Positions 35,969-44,857 of a stretch of 64,000 nucleotides of DNA are shown here, piece after piece. Below the pieces are notes generated by a model. The model had not been told where the DNA came from, searched no databases, and worked only from the letters and a program-made list of their open reading frames with translations. The position numbers were made by a program, and so were the translations under genes. The stretch's first letter is position 1. Each line of letters begins with the position of its first letter. Origin of the DNA: Herbaspirillum sp. Sphag64 (GTDB lineage: Bacteria; Pseudomonadota; Gammaproteobacteria; Burkholderiales; Burkholderiaceae_D). Where the stretch lies: assembly GCF_014192645.1 (NCBI RefSeq), contig NZ_JACHYE010000011.1:62001-126000 (forward strand). Reading direction: 5' to 3'.

Positions 35969-38029
35969 ATGGCTGGCTCAATTTCCCTTTCCCTGATTTG
36001 CTTTTCCTTGTTCGTGGCGACGCTGTCGTCCTATACGGTATTGGAAATCGCAGAACGGATCGCTTCCCAAGACGACCGTGCACAACGTCGTCTGTGGCTG
36101 ACTGCGGGCGCGCTGGTATTTGGTGCGGGTATTTGGGCCACGCATTTCACCGGTTTGATGGCACGTAACGTGACTGGCACGATTGGTTACGATGTGTTGA
36201 CGACAAGTACTTCGTTCCTGCTGTCGGTGCTAGTGGCGCTGGTGTTGCTGAACCGGGCCACACAACGTCGGCTGCAATGGCCGCTGATGCTGGTCGATGG
36301 TGTCTTGCTGGGCTGCGGCCTGACGCTGATCTATTATCTCGGACCGAGGTCAGTGACCGCGGTGGTGTCACTTCAGCCATCTCTGAGTCTGACGGCGTTG
36401 TCGATTTTTCTGGCAGTGCTGACGGTGAATCTGTGTATCTGGATCATTGCAACGCTGGATGTGGGCAAGAGCGACAAACTGAAAAAGCGACTCGGGCTGG
36501 CAGCGGCGATGGGGGGGAGTATTTTTGCCCTGCATTGGCTGAGCATGGCGTCACTCAGGTTTGACTCACCGGAAGTGGTGACGTCGACCGCGATAGATGG
36601 AAGCCGCCTGCTTGCGCTGGTGGCGCTGGCAACGGTGATCATGCTGGTGATTGCGGTGGTGTTCAGTGGTGCGCAGCAGGCCAGATTTCTGCGCACCATC
36701 CTTGGTTTGACCAATCACAAACTGCTGCATTTTGCGACCCACGACGTGCTGACCGGATTGCCCAACCGGGTCTTGCTCACGGAGCGGGTGCAACATGCGA
36801 TTCACGTCTCTAAACGTAGTGGTCAGCCGTTTGCCGTGATGTTCATGGATCTGGATGGATTCAAGACGATCAATGATTCTCTCGGCCATGCAGTCGGTGA
36901 TCAGTTACTGATTGCGGTAGGCCAGCGCATTCGCGCCTGCATCCGCAGCGAGGATATGGTGGCGCGACTGGGGGGCGACGAGTTTGTGGTGGTCATGGGG
37001 AATTTGCCGACATCAGACGTGGTGGAGACGTTTGCCGAGAATATTCTCGGTGTGATACGCCAGGAGTTCCGGCTTGACGAGACGAGCTTGCGGGTGACGT
37101 CCAGTATCGGTATCGCGGTGTTTCCCAATAGCGGTCAGTGCGTCGATGCCTTGCTCAAGAATGCCGATGCGGCGATGTATGAGGCCAAGCAGCAGGGGCG
37201 TAATACGTACCGCTTCTTTGAGTCAGCCATGCATGCCAATGCCATGCGTCATCTGCAGATCCGGCAGGCGTTGCAGCAGGCGATCGAGCGCAAGCAGCTG
37301 TTCCTGCATTTTCAGCCCAAGTTTGATGGGCAGTATCGGGTTTTGACCGGGATTGAAGCCTTGTTGCGCTGGAATCATCCGGAGCTGGGCAGCATGAGTC
37401 CGGTCGAGTTTATTCCGATTGCGGAGCGTTCCGGCCAGATCGTGGCGATTGGCAACTGGGTCTTGCGTGAGGTGTGCGCGCAGATTCAGCGATGGGATGC
37501 TGAGGGTATGCCGCCGGTCAAGGTGGCGATCAATATTTCATCGCTGCAGATGGTGCCTGAACTGGTTGATTGCGTGGTGGCGGCCATTGAGCAGGCCGGG
37601 ATTGCATCGCATCGGCTGACCTTCGAGATTACAGAAACTGCCGTGATGAAAAACGTCGAGATCAGTGCCCGCGTCATTGCCGATTTGCAGCGGCTGGGTT
37701 GTGATGTCGCTATCGATGACTTTGGCGCTGGCTATTCCAGTCTGGCTTATCTGCAGCAGTTCCGCTGTCGGCAGGTCAAGATTGACCGGCTGTTCACGTC
37801 GCGGCTGGAGCAGGAGGGCGATGCGGGGCGGGCGATTGTGGCTGCGATCATCGCGCTGGCACATGCCCTGAACATGGAGGTGATTGCCGAAGGGGTGGAA
37901 ACGGAAGGTCAACTCAAGCTGTTGCAGAACCTGCGTTGTGATCAGGTGCAGGGCTTCCTGCTGGGGCGTCCAGCCAATGCGTCCGATACCCAGCATTTGT
38001 TTACCGGGCAGTACGGTTTGTTTGCCTAG
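35969..38029 (+). CDS. Membrane GGDEF-EAL protein with degenerate MHYT-like sensor
   Basis: A 686-residue protein. The N-terminal 220 residues form about seven membrane segments like the MHYT domain, a proposed sensor of oxygen, CO or NO through bound copper, but the signature is eroded: WATHFTG has Thr for Met, LIYYLG lacks the second His motif and ALHWLSMA keeps only His. GGDEF (about 265-420) is canonical with RLGGDEFVVVMG. EAL (about 440-680) has IEALLRWNHPE, ETAVMKN and DDFGAGYSSLAYLQ. The ATG at 35969 is chosen over a TTG at 35957; neither has a strong ribosome-binding site. It overlaps the convergent MATE gene by 4 bp. Confidence 0.85.
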   Translation: MAGSISLSLICFSLFVATLSSYTVLEIAERIASQDDRAQRRLWLTAGALVFGAGIWATHFTGLMARNVTGTIGYDVLTTSTSFLLSVLVALVLLNRATQRRLQWPLMLVDGVLLGCGLTLIYYLGPRSVTAVVSLQPSLSLTALSIFLAVLTVNLCIWIIATLDVGKSDKLKKRLGLAAAMGGSIFALHWLSMASLRFDSPEVVTSTAIDGSRLLALVALATVIMLVIAVVFSGAQQARFLRTILGLTNHKLLHFATHDVLTGLPNRVLLTERVQHAIHVSKRSGQPFAVMFMDLDGFKTINDSLGHAVGDQLLIAVGQRIRACIRSEDMVARLGGDEFVVVMGNLPTSDVVETFAENILGVIRQEFRLDETSLRVTSSIGIAVFPNSGQCVDALLKNADAAMYEAKQQGRNTYRFFESAMHANAMRHLQIRQALQQAIERKQLFLHFQPKFDGQYRVLTGIEALLRWNHPELGSMSPVEFIPIAERSGQIVAIGNWVLREVCAQIQRWDAEGMPPVKVAINISSLQMVPELVDCVVAAIEQAGIASHRLTFEITETAVMKNVEISARVIADLQRLGCDVAIDDFGAGYSSLAYLQQFRCRQVKIDRLFTSRLEQEGDAGRAIVAAIIALAHALNMEVIAEGVETEGQLKLLQNLRCDQVQGFLLGRPANASDTQHLFTGQYGLFA

Positions 38030-39411
38030 TTTGCCGGTTTTGCTGACTTGGCGGCGTCTCCGAGTTGACGCCGTTGAACGTGCCTCAGGTACCACAGCAG
38101 ACTAAACGCTACCAGTCCAAGGCTGGCACTGTTGCCCAGCCAGAATCCCGCAGCACCATGCAGCCATGCTGGTGACCAACCCAGCGGGTCAAGCCCCAGT
38201 AAATATCCTCCTCCGATTCCAACACCCCACAGAGCGACTGCATAAATGACGGTTGGAATCACCGCGATCTTGTAAGCCCGGAGGACGAAGGCAGTTGTCA
38301 CCTGCAAGGCATCGAACACCTGGTAGAACGAGATGAACAGGAACAGCGGCATGGCCGAGGCCAGAATCACCGGGTCCGGCGTATAGGCGCGGATGATGCT
38401 GCTACGTGCAAACCAGACGACGATGCCGATCAGCACCGAGAGGATCACAGCCAGCCGGATTCCTGCGCGCGAGATGCGTTTAGCACCCAGCCAGTCGCCT
38501 GCGCCGATGGCTTGCGCGACCAGGGTACCGGTGGCATTGGCCAGTGACAAGGGCAGCATGTACAGTACTGTGCCGACGTTGGCGGTGATCTGATGTCCGG
38601 CAACGGCAACCGCACCGAGGCGGGCGATGAAGATCGCCATTAGCGTGAAGGCGGTGACTTCGATGAAGTAGCTCAGGCCCATCGGTATGCCCAGTTTGAG
38701 CAGGGTCAGCTGGGACTTCCAGCGCGGGCGGGTAAAGCCTTGTCCAAATACCCGCAACTCGCGATAAATGGGTGCCTTGCGCACCAGTAGCCAGCCGCTC
38801 AGTAACATCATCCAGGCGATGACGCTGGTCGCCATCGCGCAGCCGGGGCCGCCCAGTGCAGGCAGGCCAAGTCCGCCGAAGATGAACCAGGCATTGAAGG
38901 GGATCTTCAGTAGCAGAGCGCCGACCTGAATCGTCATGACCATTTTGGGGCGGGCAATGGCGTTATTGAGGGCGGCATAGACACGAAAACCCAGCGTCGC
39001 CGGTAGCGCCAGCGCTTCAATGCGCAGGTACAGGGTGGCCTTTTGCGCCAGCTCCGCAGGTGCGTGGGCGATGTCCAGAATCACTGGCGAGAACAGCAGG
39101 ATCAGGCTGCCTAAGCAGCTCAGAAAAAATGCCAGCCATAAGCCCTGGCGTACCTCGGCACCGATATCGGGCAAGCGACGTGCACCATAGAGCTGACCGA
39201 TGATCGGTAGCAAGGCTTGCAAGACCCCGGACAGGCCAACAAACACGCTCACATAGATGGAGACGCCAAGCGCCAGTGCTGCCAGATCGGTGGCCGAGAA
39301 GCGCGACACCATGGCAGTGTCGATCACGCCGTTGGCGATGATGGCCAGCTGGCCGATCAGGATCGGCCAGGTGAGCGAGGCGATACGCAGCGTATGGGAA
39401 GGTCGATTCAT
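38026..39411 (-). CDS. MATE-family multidrug efflux protein
   Basis: A 461-residue inner-membrane antiporter of the NorM-like MATE family with 12 hydrophobic segments. Family features include LTWPILIGQLAIIANGVIDT at the N-terminus, AALALGVSIYVSVFVGL, and in the second half GIPMGLSYFIEVTAFTLMAI. It expels cationic drugs and metabolites in exchange for Na+ or H+. It is convergent with the GGDEF-EAL gene. No local regulator is seen. Confidence 0.9.
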   Translation of the reverse strand: MNRPSHTLRIASLTWPILIGQLAIIANGVIDTAMVSRFSATDLAALALGVSIYVSVFVGLSGVLQALLPIIGQLYGARRLPDIGAEVRQGLWLAFFLSCLGSLILLFSPVILDIAHAPAELAQKATLYLRIEALALPATLGFRVYAALNNAIARPKMVMTIQVGALLLKIPFNAWFIFGGLGLPALGGPGCAMATSVIAWMMLLSGWLLVRKAPIYRELRVFGQGFTRPRWKSQLTLLKLGIPMGLSYFIEVTAFTLMAIFIARLGAVAVAGHQITANVGTVLYMLPLSLANATGTLVAQAIGAGDWLGAKRISRAGIRLAVILSVLIGIVVWFARSSIIRAYTPDPVILASAMPLFLFISFYQVFDALQVTTAFVLRAYKIAVIPTVIYAVALWGVGIGGGYLLGLDPLGWSPAWLHGAAGFWLGNSASLGLVAFSLLWYLRHVQRRQLGDAAKSAKPAN

Positions 39412-39520
39412 GTGGTGTTGCTTTACTTATCTTGCTTTGGTTTTCGGTTGCCTGTGTGCTTCTGATTGCGCAAAAAACTATCGGCCACAGGGGCCGATAG
39501 GATGAGGGTCGGAGTGTTTG

Positions 39521-41239
39521 CTATCGCCCGGTGCGCCGGTACAGGCGGAACCGTTCGTCACGGTCAGAGGGGCGTCGTCCTTCCCATAGCAACTGCCAGT
39601 TACCTTCGTACTGACGCAGCATCAATTCGGCATTCTGGTTGTAGACGTTATCTTGTAGCAGCAGGAAGTCGCAACGCATGTCGGGCCGATCTTCAAACTT
39701 CACATTGCCGAAATAGGCGAACGAAGCGCGTTGTGCGGGACCAACATTGGAGGTCACGCATTGCTTGACGGCAGCGGTACGTTCTTCGATCTGTCTGGCG
39801 ACACCGGCATAGCTCTTGCCGTAATTGATCCAGGGCAGCCACAAGGTCATCAGCAAGACCCAGCACAGGATCACACCGCCTGAGGACAGCACGACGGCGC
39901 GCCACAGTACCGGTGGCCGGCGCGACAGACGCCAATGCACCAGCAGAATCCAGCCCAGGCTGGTCAATGCGGCAATGACCAGCGCAATGATGTTGAAGCC
40001 GGGCTGATAGCCGGGGGCCAGTTTGTAGGCATTCTTGGCAATTTGCGCCGGCCAGCCTGTTTCTTTGGCAATCCAGCCGATCCAGATGAAAGCGGCACAG
40101 GTACTCAATGTCATCACCGAGAACCAGTCCACGGCATTAATGGCACCGCGCTTCATGGTGGGCAGGCCAAAGGCAGCAAGAATTGCCAGTGGCGGCAGCA
40201 GGGGCAGCAGCTTGCCTTCTTCGCCGTGAACATTGATCAGCAATACTACCGCGATGGAAACGAAGAAGCTCAGCGGCAACGCAATGTGCAGCGAAAATGG
40301 CTGACGCCGCCAGGCATAGATGGCCCAGCCAGCAAATGGCCAGGCTGGCCAGGCAAACCAGATACCGTATTTGACGAAAAATTTAAGCGACTTTAGTGTC
40401 GGCCAGTTGATCTGATAGTGGTTCCAGCTCAACCAGGTGTCAAATTGGGCCGCGGCGTCGGGTAGCAGGGCGCGGGTCACAATCACCCATAGTGCGCAGA
40501 TCAGTAGCACCGTTGGTAAGGTTACGCCGAGCAAGGTCGGTAGCATGCGCCGATAGCGTAGTACTGCCAATGCCAGCAAACCGATGAACACACCCGCCGG
40601 CAGGACCCAGCCGCGCGTCAGGACCAGTAGCGCCAAGGTCAGGCCGAGCCGGAACGCCTGTTGCGGCCGGTTGCTGTCGAATACCCGCACGGCGTTATAA
40701 ATGGCATAGCCTACCAGCGCAATTTGCAAGGTCTTGGGTGAGGTTTCATGGCTGTGCAGCAGCAGGCCGAGGAAGCCGAGATAGATCAGGAATGCACCAT
40801 CAGCCAGGGTACGTCCATAGTCTCGCGACTCAGGCTGCCCACCAAAGGCCAGCTTAAGCGGTTGCGCTTCGGGTCGTCGTCCCAGCAGGTAGGTGGCGTA
40901 CCAGATCGACAATGAGCCAATCAAGAAACAGGCAATCGTGGAGAGGCGAGCGGCAATCGGGTCTCCCAGCAACCAGCCAAACAACTTGATGCAGATCGCG
41001 CCGAACCAGAAGGCAAGTGGGCTTTCGGATGGCATTGCCAGGCCAGCAATATTGGGCGCCAGCCAGTCCTGCAGCGTGCCGTGGGCCATGGTCCACATGA
41101 TGCCGAAGCTGGCCGCATCATCGTTTTTCCAGGGATCGCGACCGATCAGGCCGGGCAGGATGTACAACAGACCAAGCGCCAGCAAGCCCCAACGTGGCAG
41201 GGCATTGGTCGCAGCAGCGGGGAGACGGACAGGCTTCAT
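39521..41239 (-). CDS. ArnT-like membrane glycosyltransferase (GT83/PMT-like)
   Basis: A 572-residue protein with 10-12 hydrophobic segments, related to ArnT/protein-mannosyltransferase enzymes that use polyprenyl-phosphate sugars. LIGRDPWKNDDAASFGIMW contains the acidic residues that follow the first membrane segment and are expected to be catalytic. The soluble C-terminal part (about 480-572) has GNVKFEDRPDMRCDFLLLQ and RFRLYRR. The true substrate (lipid A aminoarabinose or another glycan) is unknown. No arn operon genes are nearby. The start at 41239 is plausible but has a weak ribosome-binding site. Confidence 0.8.
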   Translation of the reverse strand: MKPVRLPAAATNALPRWGLLALGLLYILPGLIGRDPWKNDDAASFGIMWTMAHGTLQDWLAPNIAGLAMPSESPLAFWFGAICIKLFGWLLGDPIAARLSTIACFLIGSLSIWYATYLLGRRPEAQPLKLAFGGQPESRDYGRTLADGAFLIYLGFLGLLLHSHETSPKTLQIALVGYAIYNAVRVFDSNRPQQAFRLGLTLALLVLTRGWVLPAGVFIGLLALAVLRYRRMLPTLLGVTLPTVLLICALWVIVTRALLPDAAAQFDTWLSWNHYQINWPTLKSLKFFVKYGIWFAWPAWPFAGWAIYAWRRQPFSLHIALPLSFFVSIAVVLLINVHGEEGKLLPLLPPLAILAAFGLPTMKRGAINAVDWFSVMTLSTCAAFIWIGWIAKETGWPAQIAKNAYKLAPGYQPGFNIIALVIAALTSLGWILLVHWRLSRRPPVLWRAVVLSSGGVILCWVLLMTLWLPWINYGKSYAGVARQIEERTAAVKQCVTSNVGPAQRASFAYFGNVKFEDRPDMRCDFLLLQDNVYNQNAELMLRQYEGNWQLLWEGRRPSDRDERFRLYRRTGR

Positions 41240-41494
41240 CAAGGTGTTATTGAACTTGTGGAACAGAATGGCCGGGATGCCAGCACACAGGCACTGTGCG
41301 ATATCTTCCCGAGTTGAATAATGCGCATTTTGCACCGAAGCAGTGCATTCTTCTGCATTATTGCGCTAAGACGTTATTGTGCAGCAAAACGCGGCAAAAA
41401 GTTGTTTCTAGCGCATCCTGAAATCACTCTGTGCGGTGCACCGGATCAATCACTGACACAGATGAGACAGTTCGGTGCAGAGGATGAAGAAAAA

Positions 41495-41524
41495 ACAAAA
41501 AAGGCAGCCTTGGCTGCCTTTTTT
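41495..41524 (-). terminator. rpmE2 terminator (bidirectional)
   Basis: Stem aaggcagc/gctgcctt with a 4-nt loop, flanked by A and T runs, 16-45 bp after the rpmE2 stop. Confidence 0.8.
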
Positions 41525-41539
41525 GACATCGCCTGCAAA

Positions 41540-41809
41540 TTAGCCTGCAGCGACTTGTGTCTTGGAACCGACGGTACCAAACTTTTGACGGAACTTCTCG
41601 ACGCGACCGGCGGTGTCGACGATCTTGTGCTTACCGGTGTAGAAAGGATGCGATTCGGAAGAAACTTCGATCTTCACGAGTGGGTATTGCTTGCCTTCGA
41701 ATTCGGCTGTTTCGCGTGTGCCGATCGTCGAGCGGGTGATGAATTTGAAGTCGTTCGACACGTCGTGGAACAGAACTTCACGGTAATCTGGATGGATGCC
41801 TTGCTTCAT
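41540..41809 (-). CDS. rpmE2: 50S ribosomal protein L31 type B
   Basis: An 89-residue ribosomal protein. [20 protein letters not shown] and [15 protein letters not shown] residues are diagnostic, as is the C-terminal [20 protein letters not shown]. It lacks the zinc CxxC motif of type A L31 and so is the zinc-independent form. The start at 41809 has GAGG upstream; the frame extends to 41845 without support. Confidence 0.95.
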   Translation of the reverse strand: MKQGIHPDYREVLFHDVSNDFKFITRSTIGTRETAEFEGKQYPLVKIEVSSESHPFYTGKHKIVDTAGRVEKFRQKFGTVGSKTQVAAG

Positions 41810-42356
41810 GGTTTGCCTCAAAAATGAATGGTAGCCAATCGTCACTTCGTCGGTCGTCCTGCTTCTTGACCCGATTGTCGATCACTTGCCGGGGGGTGAA
41901 AAGTGCAAAATTATACAATAAAATCATGTATTTGCAAAAGCTTGCGGCACTTTGTGGCCTTGTGGCAGGGGGCTGTTGCATTCGGACCATGATACTGGCG
42001 CCAAAGTTGCTGGAGCAGGGTATGGACTTTGGCTGATAATCCGGTCACCCAAAATACCTTAAGATCTTGCTTCTGGGTCGTTCAGGCCCGCTGCGCCTCG
42101 CCTGAGGCGATATTGTCCGGGTTTCAATACGGGGCTGACCTATAAATTAATGGAATGACCAAGATAGAAATATTCATTTTCGCTTATCCCACCCCTCGCC
42201 TCATACTGAGCACCATGTAAAAGCCGTCCTGACGGCGGCCACACTAGGGTTGTAGAGAAATCAGCAAGCACCCGTCATATTAACAAGAGCAGAGACAGCA
42301 GAAACCGCAGGATGCATCGCCATTCTGACGTCATATTTTTGAATTTGGATACCACT
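41810..42356. promoter_or_regulatory. Region between rpmE2 and kynU
   Basis: 547 bp between divergent genes. It must hold the promoters of rpmE2 and kynU, but I cannot point to a convincing kynU promoter or operator. A short frame (41926-42036) with a lipobox-like string is not supported. Nothing else was seen. Confidence 0.35.
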
Positions 42357-43592
42357 ATGTTTACAAGACAGGACTGTATTACGCTCGATGAGCGCGATCC
42401 ACTGGCTGGTTGCCGCGATCAATTTACCTTGCCAGAGGGAGAAATATATCTGGATGGCAACTCGCTGGGCGCTATGCCACGCCATTTGCCGGCCCGCATT
42501 CAGGAAGTGGTGAGCAAGGAATGGGCGCAAGGCCTGATACGCTCTTGGAATGATGCTGGCTGGATCGATCTGCCAAAGCGCGTGGCAGTACAAGTGGCCC
42601 GTCTGATTGGTGCCGACAAGGATGAGGTGATGGTAGCCGACTCGACGTCGGTCAATCTGTATAAGGCGCTGGTGGCAGCGGTGCGCCTGAATCCAAGCCG
42701 CAAGGTGATTCTGACCGAGCGTGGCAATTTCCCGACCGATCTGTATATCGCACAAGGCGTGGCTGAATTGTTCGGCATGGAAATCCGTTACGTCGATTCC
42801 ACGCCAGAGGCCGTGCTGGCAGCACTCGACAACAGCGTTGCCGTGCTGATGCTGACCCATGTGAATTATCGCTCCGGCCAGGTCTATCCGATGCAGGACA
42901 TCACTGCCAAGGCCCACGCCGTTGGCGCACTCGCGCTGTGGGATCTGGCGCATAGCGCTGGTGCAGTCGAGGTTGATCTGACCGGCTGTAACGTCGACAT
43001 GGCAGTTGGCTGTGGCTACAAATATCTCAACGGTGGTCCTGGCGCGCCGGCCTTTGTGTTTGTCGCACAACGTCACCATGCCGGTATGCGTCAGCCATTG
43101 TCTGGCTGGCATGGTCACAAGCGTCCGTTTGAGTTCGTGCTTGGTTACGAGCCTGCTGCCGGTATTGAGAGCATGCAGGTTGGTACGCCACCATTGTTGT
43201 CGATGCTGGCACTGGAGTCGGCATTGCAGGTATTTGATGGCGTGGAGATGAGCGCACTGCGTCGCAAGAGCGTGGCGCTGACGGAATTGTTCATTCGTCT
43301 GGTCGACGAAAAACTGAAGCCTTATCACTTTGGTCTGGCGTCACCACGTGATGCACAGATTCGTGGCAGCCAGGTCTCGCTGACGCACGAGCAGGGTTAC
43401 GCAATCGTGCAGGCGCTGATTGCGCGTGGCATTACCGGTGACTTCCGTATGCCCAATATTCTGCGCTTTGGCTTCACACCGCTGTATGTCCGCTATGTGG
43501 ATGTCTATGACACGGTACAGGCGATTGCCGAGATCATGGAAAGCGGCGAATGGAATCAGGAAAAATTCCTGACCAAGAAGGCCGTGACCTGA
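42357..43592 (+). CDS. kynU: Kynureninase
   Basis: A PLP enzyme that splits L-kynurenine to anthranilate, or 3-hydroxykynurenine to 3-hydroxyanthranilate, plus alanine. The 411-residue protein has EIYLDGNSLGAMP near the N-terminus, VADSTSVNLYKAL, the aspartate of LWDLAHSAG and the PLP lysine (about Lys222) in GCGYKYLNGGPGAPAF. The start at 42357 (MFTRQDC) aligns with the usual kynureninase N-terminus; an ATG at 42312 is possible. No kynurenine formamidase or tryptophan dioxygenase is adjacent. The 3-hydroxyanthranilate catabolic operon lies 4 kb away on the other strand, so the hydroxylated substrate is likely. Confidence 0.93.
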   Translation: MFTRQDCITLDERDPLAGCRDQFTLPEGEIYLDGNSLGAMPRHLPARIQEVVSKEWAQGLIRSWNDAGWIDLPKRVAVQVARLIGADKDEVMVADSTSVNLYKALVAAVRLNPSRKVILTERGNFPTDLYIAQGVAELFGMEIRYVDSTPEAVLAALDNSVAVLMLTHVNYRSGQVYPMQDITAKAHAVGALALWDLAHSAGAVEVDLTGCNVDMAVGCGYKYLNGGPGAPAFVFVAQRHHAGMRQPLSGWHGHKRPFEFVLGYEPAAGIESMQVGTPPLLSMLALESALQVFDGVEMSALRRKSVALTELFIRLVDEKLKPYHFGLASPRDAQIRGSQVSLTHEQGYAIVQALIARGITGDFRMPNILRFGFTPLYVRYVDVYDTVQAIAEIMESGEWNQEKFLTKKAVT

Positions 43593-43748
43593 TTCGCAAG
43601 TCGAATTACCTCAGTTTTTAATGTTGAAGTTCCATGCGCCGGTTCGCCGGCGCAGCCCTGCTGTTACCAATTGTCTCGCAGAAGACGATGGACAAGCTCT
43701 TGAGATGTGATTCAAAGATGGGTCGAGAAAATAATCTGGGAGGAGTAC

Positions 43749-44777
43749 ATGAAATTCAAAGGGAAAGTTGCATCTGCAATTTTGTTGGCTGGCGTAGGGG
43801 CATTGGCGCATGCCGACAATGTCACGATCTCGGGCTGGATTGACGTTGATCTGGAACGTCTGCAAACCAGCAAGGGGCAATCCTATAACGTCGGCAGCGG
43901 TGGTTTGAATACCTCGCGTCTGGTGTTCAGCGGCAGCGAAGATCTGGGCGGCGGCAACAAGGCCTTCTTCACGCATGAAATGGCATTCTCTGCCAATACC
44001 GGGGTTGGTCCGACACCACGCCAGACCTTCGTCGGTATGGCTGGCGATTGGGGGAGCTTGACAATCGGTCGGCAGAATACGCCTTCCTTCTGGATCGCCG
44101 GCTATGCCGACCCGAGCTGGTCGGCTGACTTCAGTCTGGTCAGCAACATGCAGTTCTTCTATGCGCCTTACCGACTGAGCAATTCGGTCAATTACAACAC
44201 GCCACGTGTTGGCGGTTTTGAGGGGCGCTTGATGGTCACCGCCGGTGCTGAAGACGGCACCCGCAATGGTCGTTATGTTGGCACTGGTGTCGACTATAAG
44301 GACGGCCCCTGGTATATCGGCTTTGACAGCGATCAGCAATATACCGCGAGTGTAACCAACTCAAGCACGATCTATTCGGCGCGCGACAATTACTTCTCGG
44401 TCACCTACAACACTGGCACGATTGAGCCGACTTTCCTGTATCACACCTATAACGGTTACTACGCCTATCCACCGTATGTGGGCTTCCAGTCCAGCGGCTG
44501 GGATGTGCAACTGGGTGCGCGCTGGCAAATCAACGAACGCAACAACATGTTCGTCAGCGTGGTGCACAAGAAGGATGACCATAATGTTGCCATGTCGGAC
44601 GCCAACGGCTATCTGATCGGTTATGGCTACAGTCTGTCCAAGCGTACGACGCTGTACGCCAACGTCGGATACATCGATATGAAGAACAATACCAAGGTCT
44701 CCTATCCGATGACGTTCAACTTCAGCAGCCCGAATCCGACCAGTGGGGTTCAGTTAGGTATTCGTCACGCATTCTGA
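43749..44777 (+). CDS. Gram-negative porin
   Basis: A 342-residue outer-membrane beta-barrel of the Burkholderia-type porin family. Signal peptide 1-22 (ILLAGVGALAHA, then DNVTISGWIDVDLERLQ). The strands alternate hydrophobic and polar residues. ASLGFKG-like strand motifs are replaced by SRLVFSGSEDLGGGNKAFF and FVGMAGDWGSLTIGRQNTP, which are typical of loop 3/strand regions. It ends in GIRHAF, with the terminal Phe needed for BAM insertion. The start at 43749 has GGAGGAG upstream; 14 extra codons at the front are rejected. It lies 156 bp after kynU and probably admits the aromatic substrate. Confidence 0.9.
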   Translation: MKFKGKVASAILLAGVGALAHADNVTISGWIDVDLERLQTSKGQSYNVGSGGLNTSRLVFSGSEDLGGGNKAFFTHEMAFSANTGVGPTPRQTFVGMAGDWGSLTIGRQNTPSFWIAGYADPSWSADFSLVSNMQFFYAPYRLSNSVNYNTPRVGGFEGRLMVTAGAEDGTRNGRYVGTGVDYKDGPWYIGFDSDQQYTASVTNSSTIYSARDNYFSVTYNTGTIEPTFLYHTYNGYYAYPPYVGFQSSGWDVQLGARWQINERNNMFVSVVHKKDDHNVAMSDANGYLIGYGYSLSKRTTLYANVGYIDMKNNTKVSYPMTFNFSSPNPTSGVQLGIRHAF

Positions 44778-44793
44778 TGCGCTGACCAGTTTT

Positions 44794-44819
44794 GCGGAAT
44801 CGGCTCAGCCCGATTCCGC
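44794..44819 (+). terminator. Strong hairpin between porin and LVIVD genes
   Basis: A perfect 10-bp stem gcggaatcgg/ccgattccgc with a 6-nt loop, 16 bp after the porin stop. It is followed by gtcatttt, a weak T tract. It could be a partial terminator or an mRNA-stabilising stem that sets the porin level above that of the gene behind it. Confidence 0.55.
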
Positions 44820-44857
44820 GTCATTTTGAGGAGATGATTTTGAGGAAGGATAGAGAG

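Noticed and set aside
41926-42036. Short frame with a lipobox-like LVAGGC string
   Set aside because: Only 36 codons, no ribosome-binding site, no sign of conservation in the window.
42261-43328. 355-codon frame on the minus strand
   Set aside because: It is antisense to kynU and rich in His and Gln, as expected for a shadow frame.
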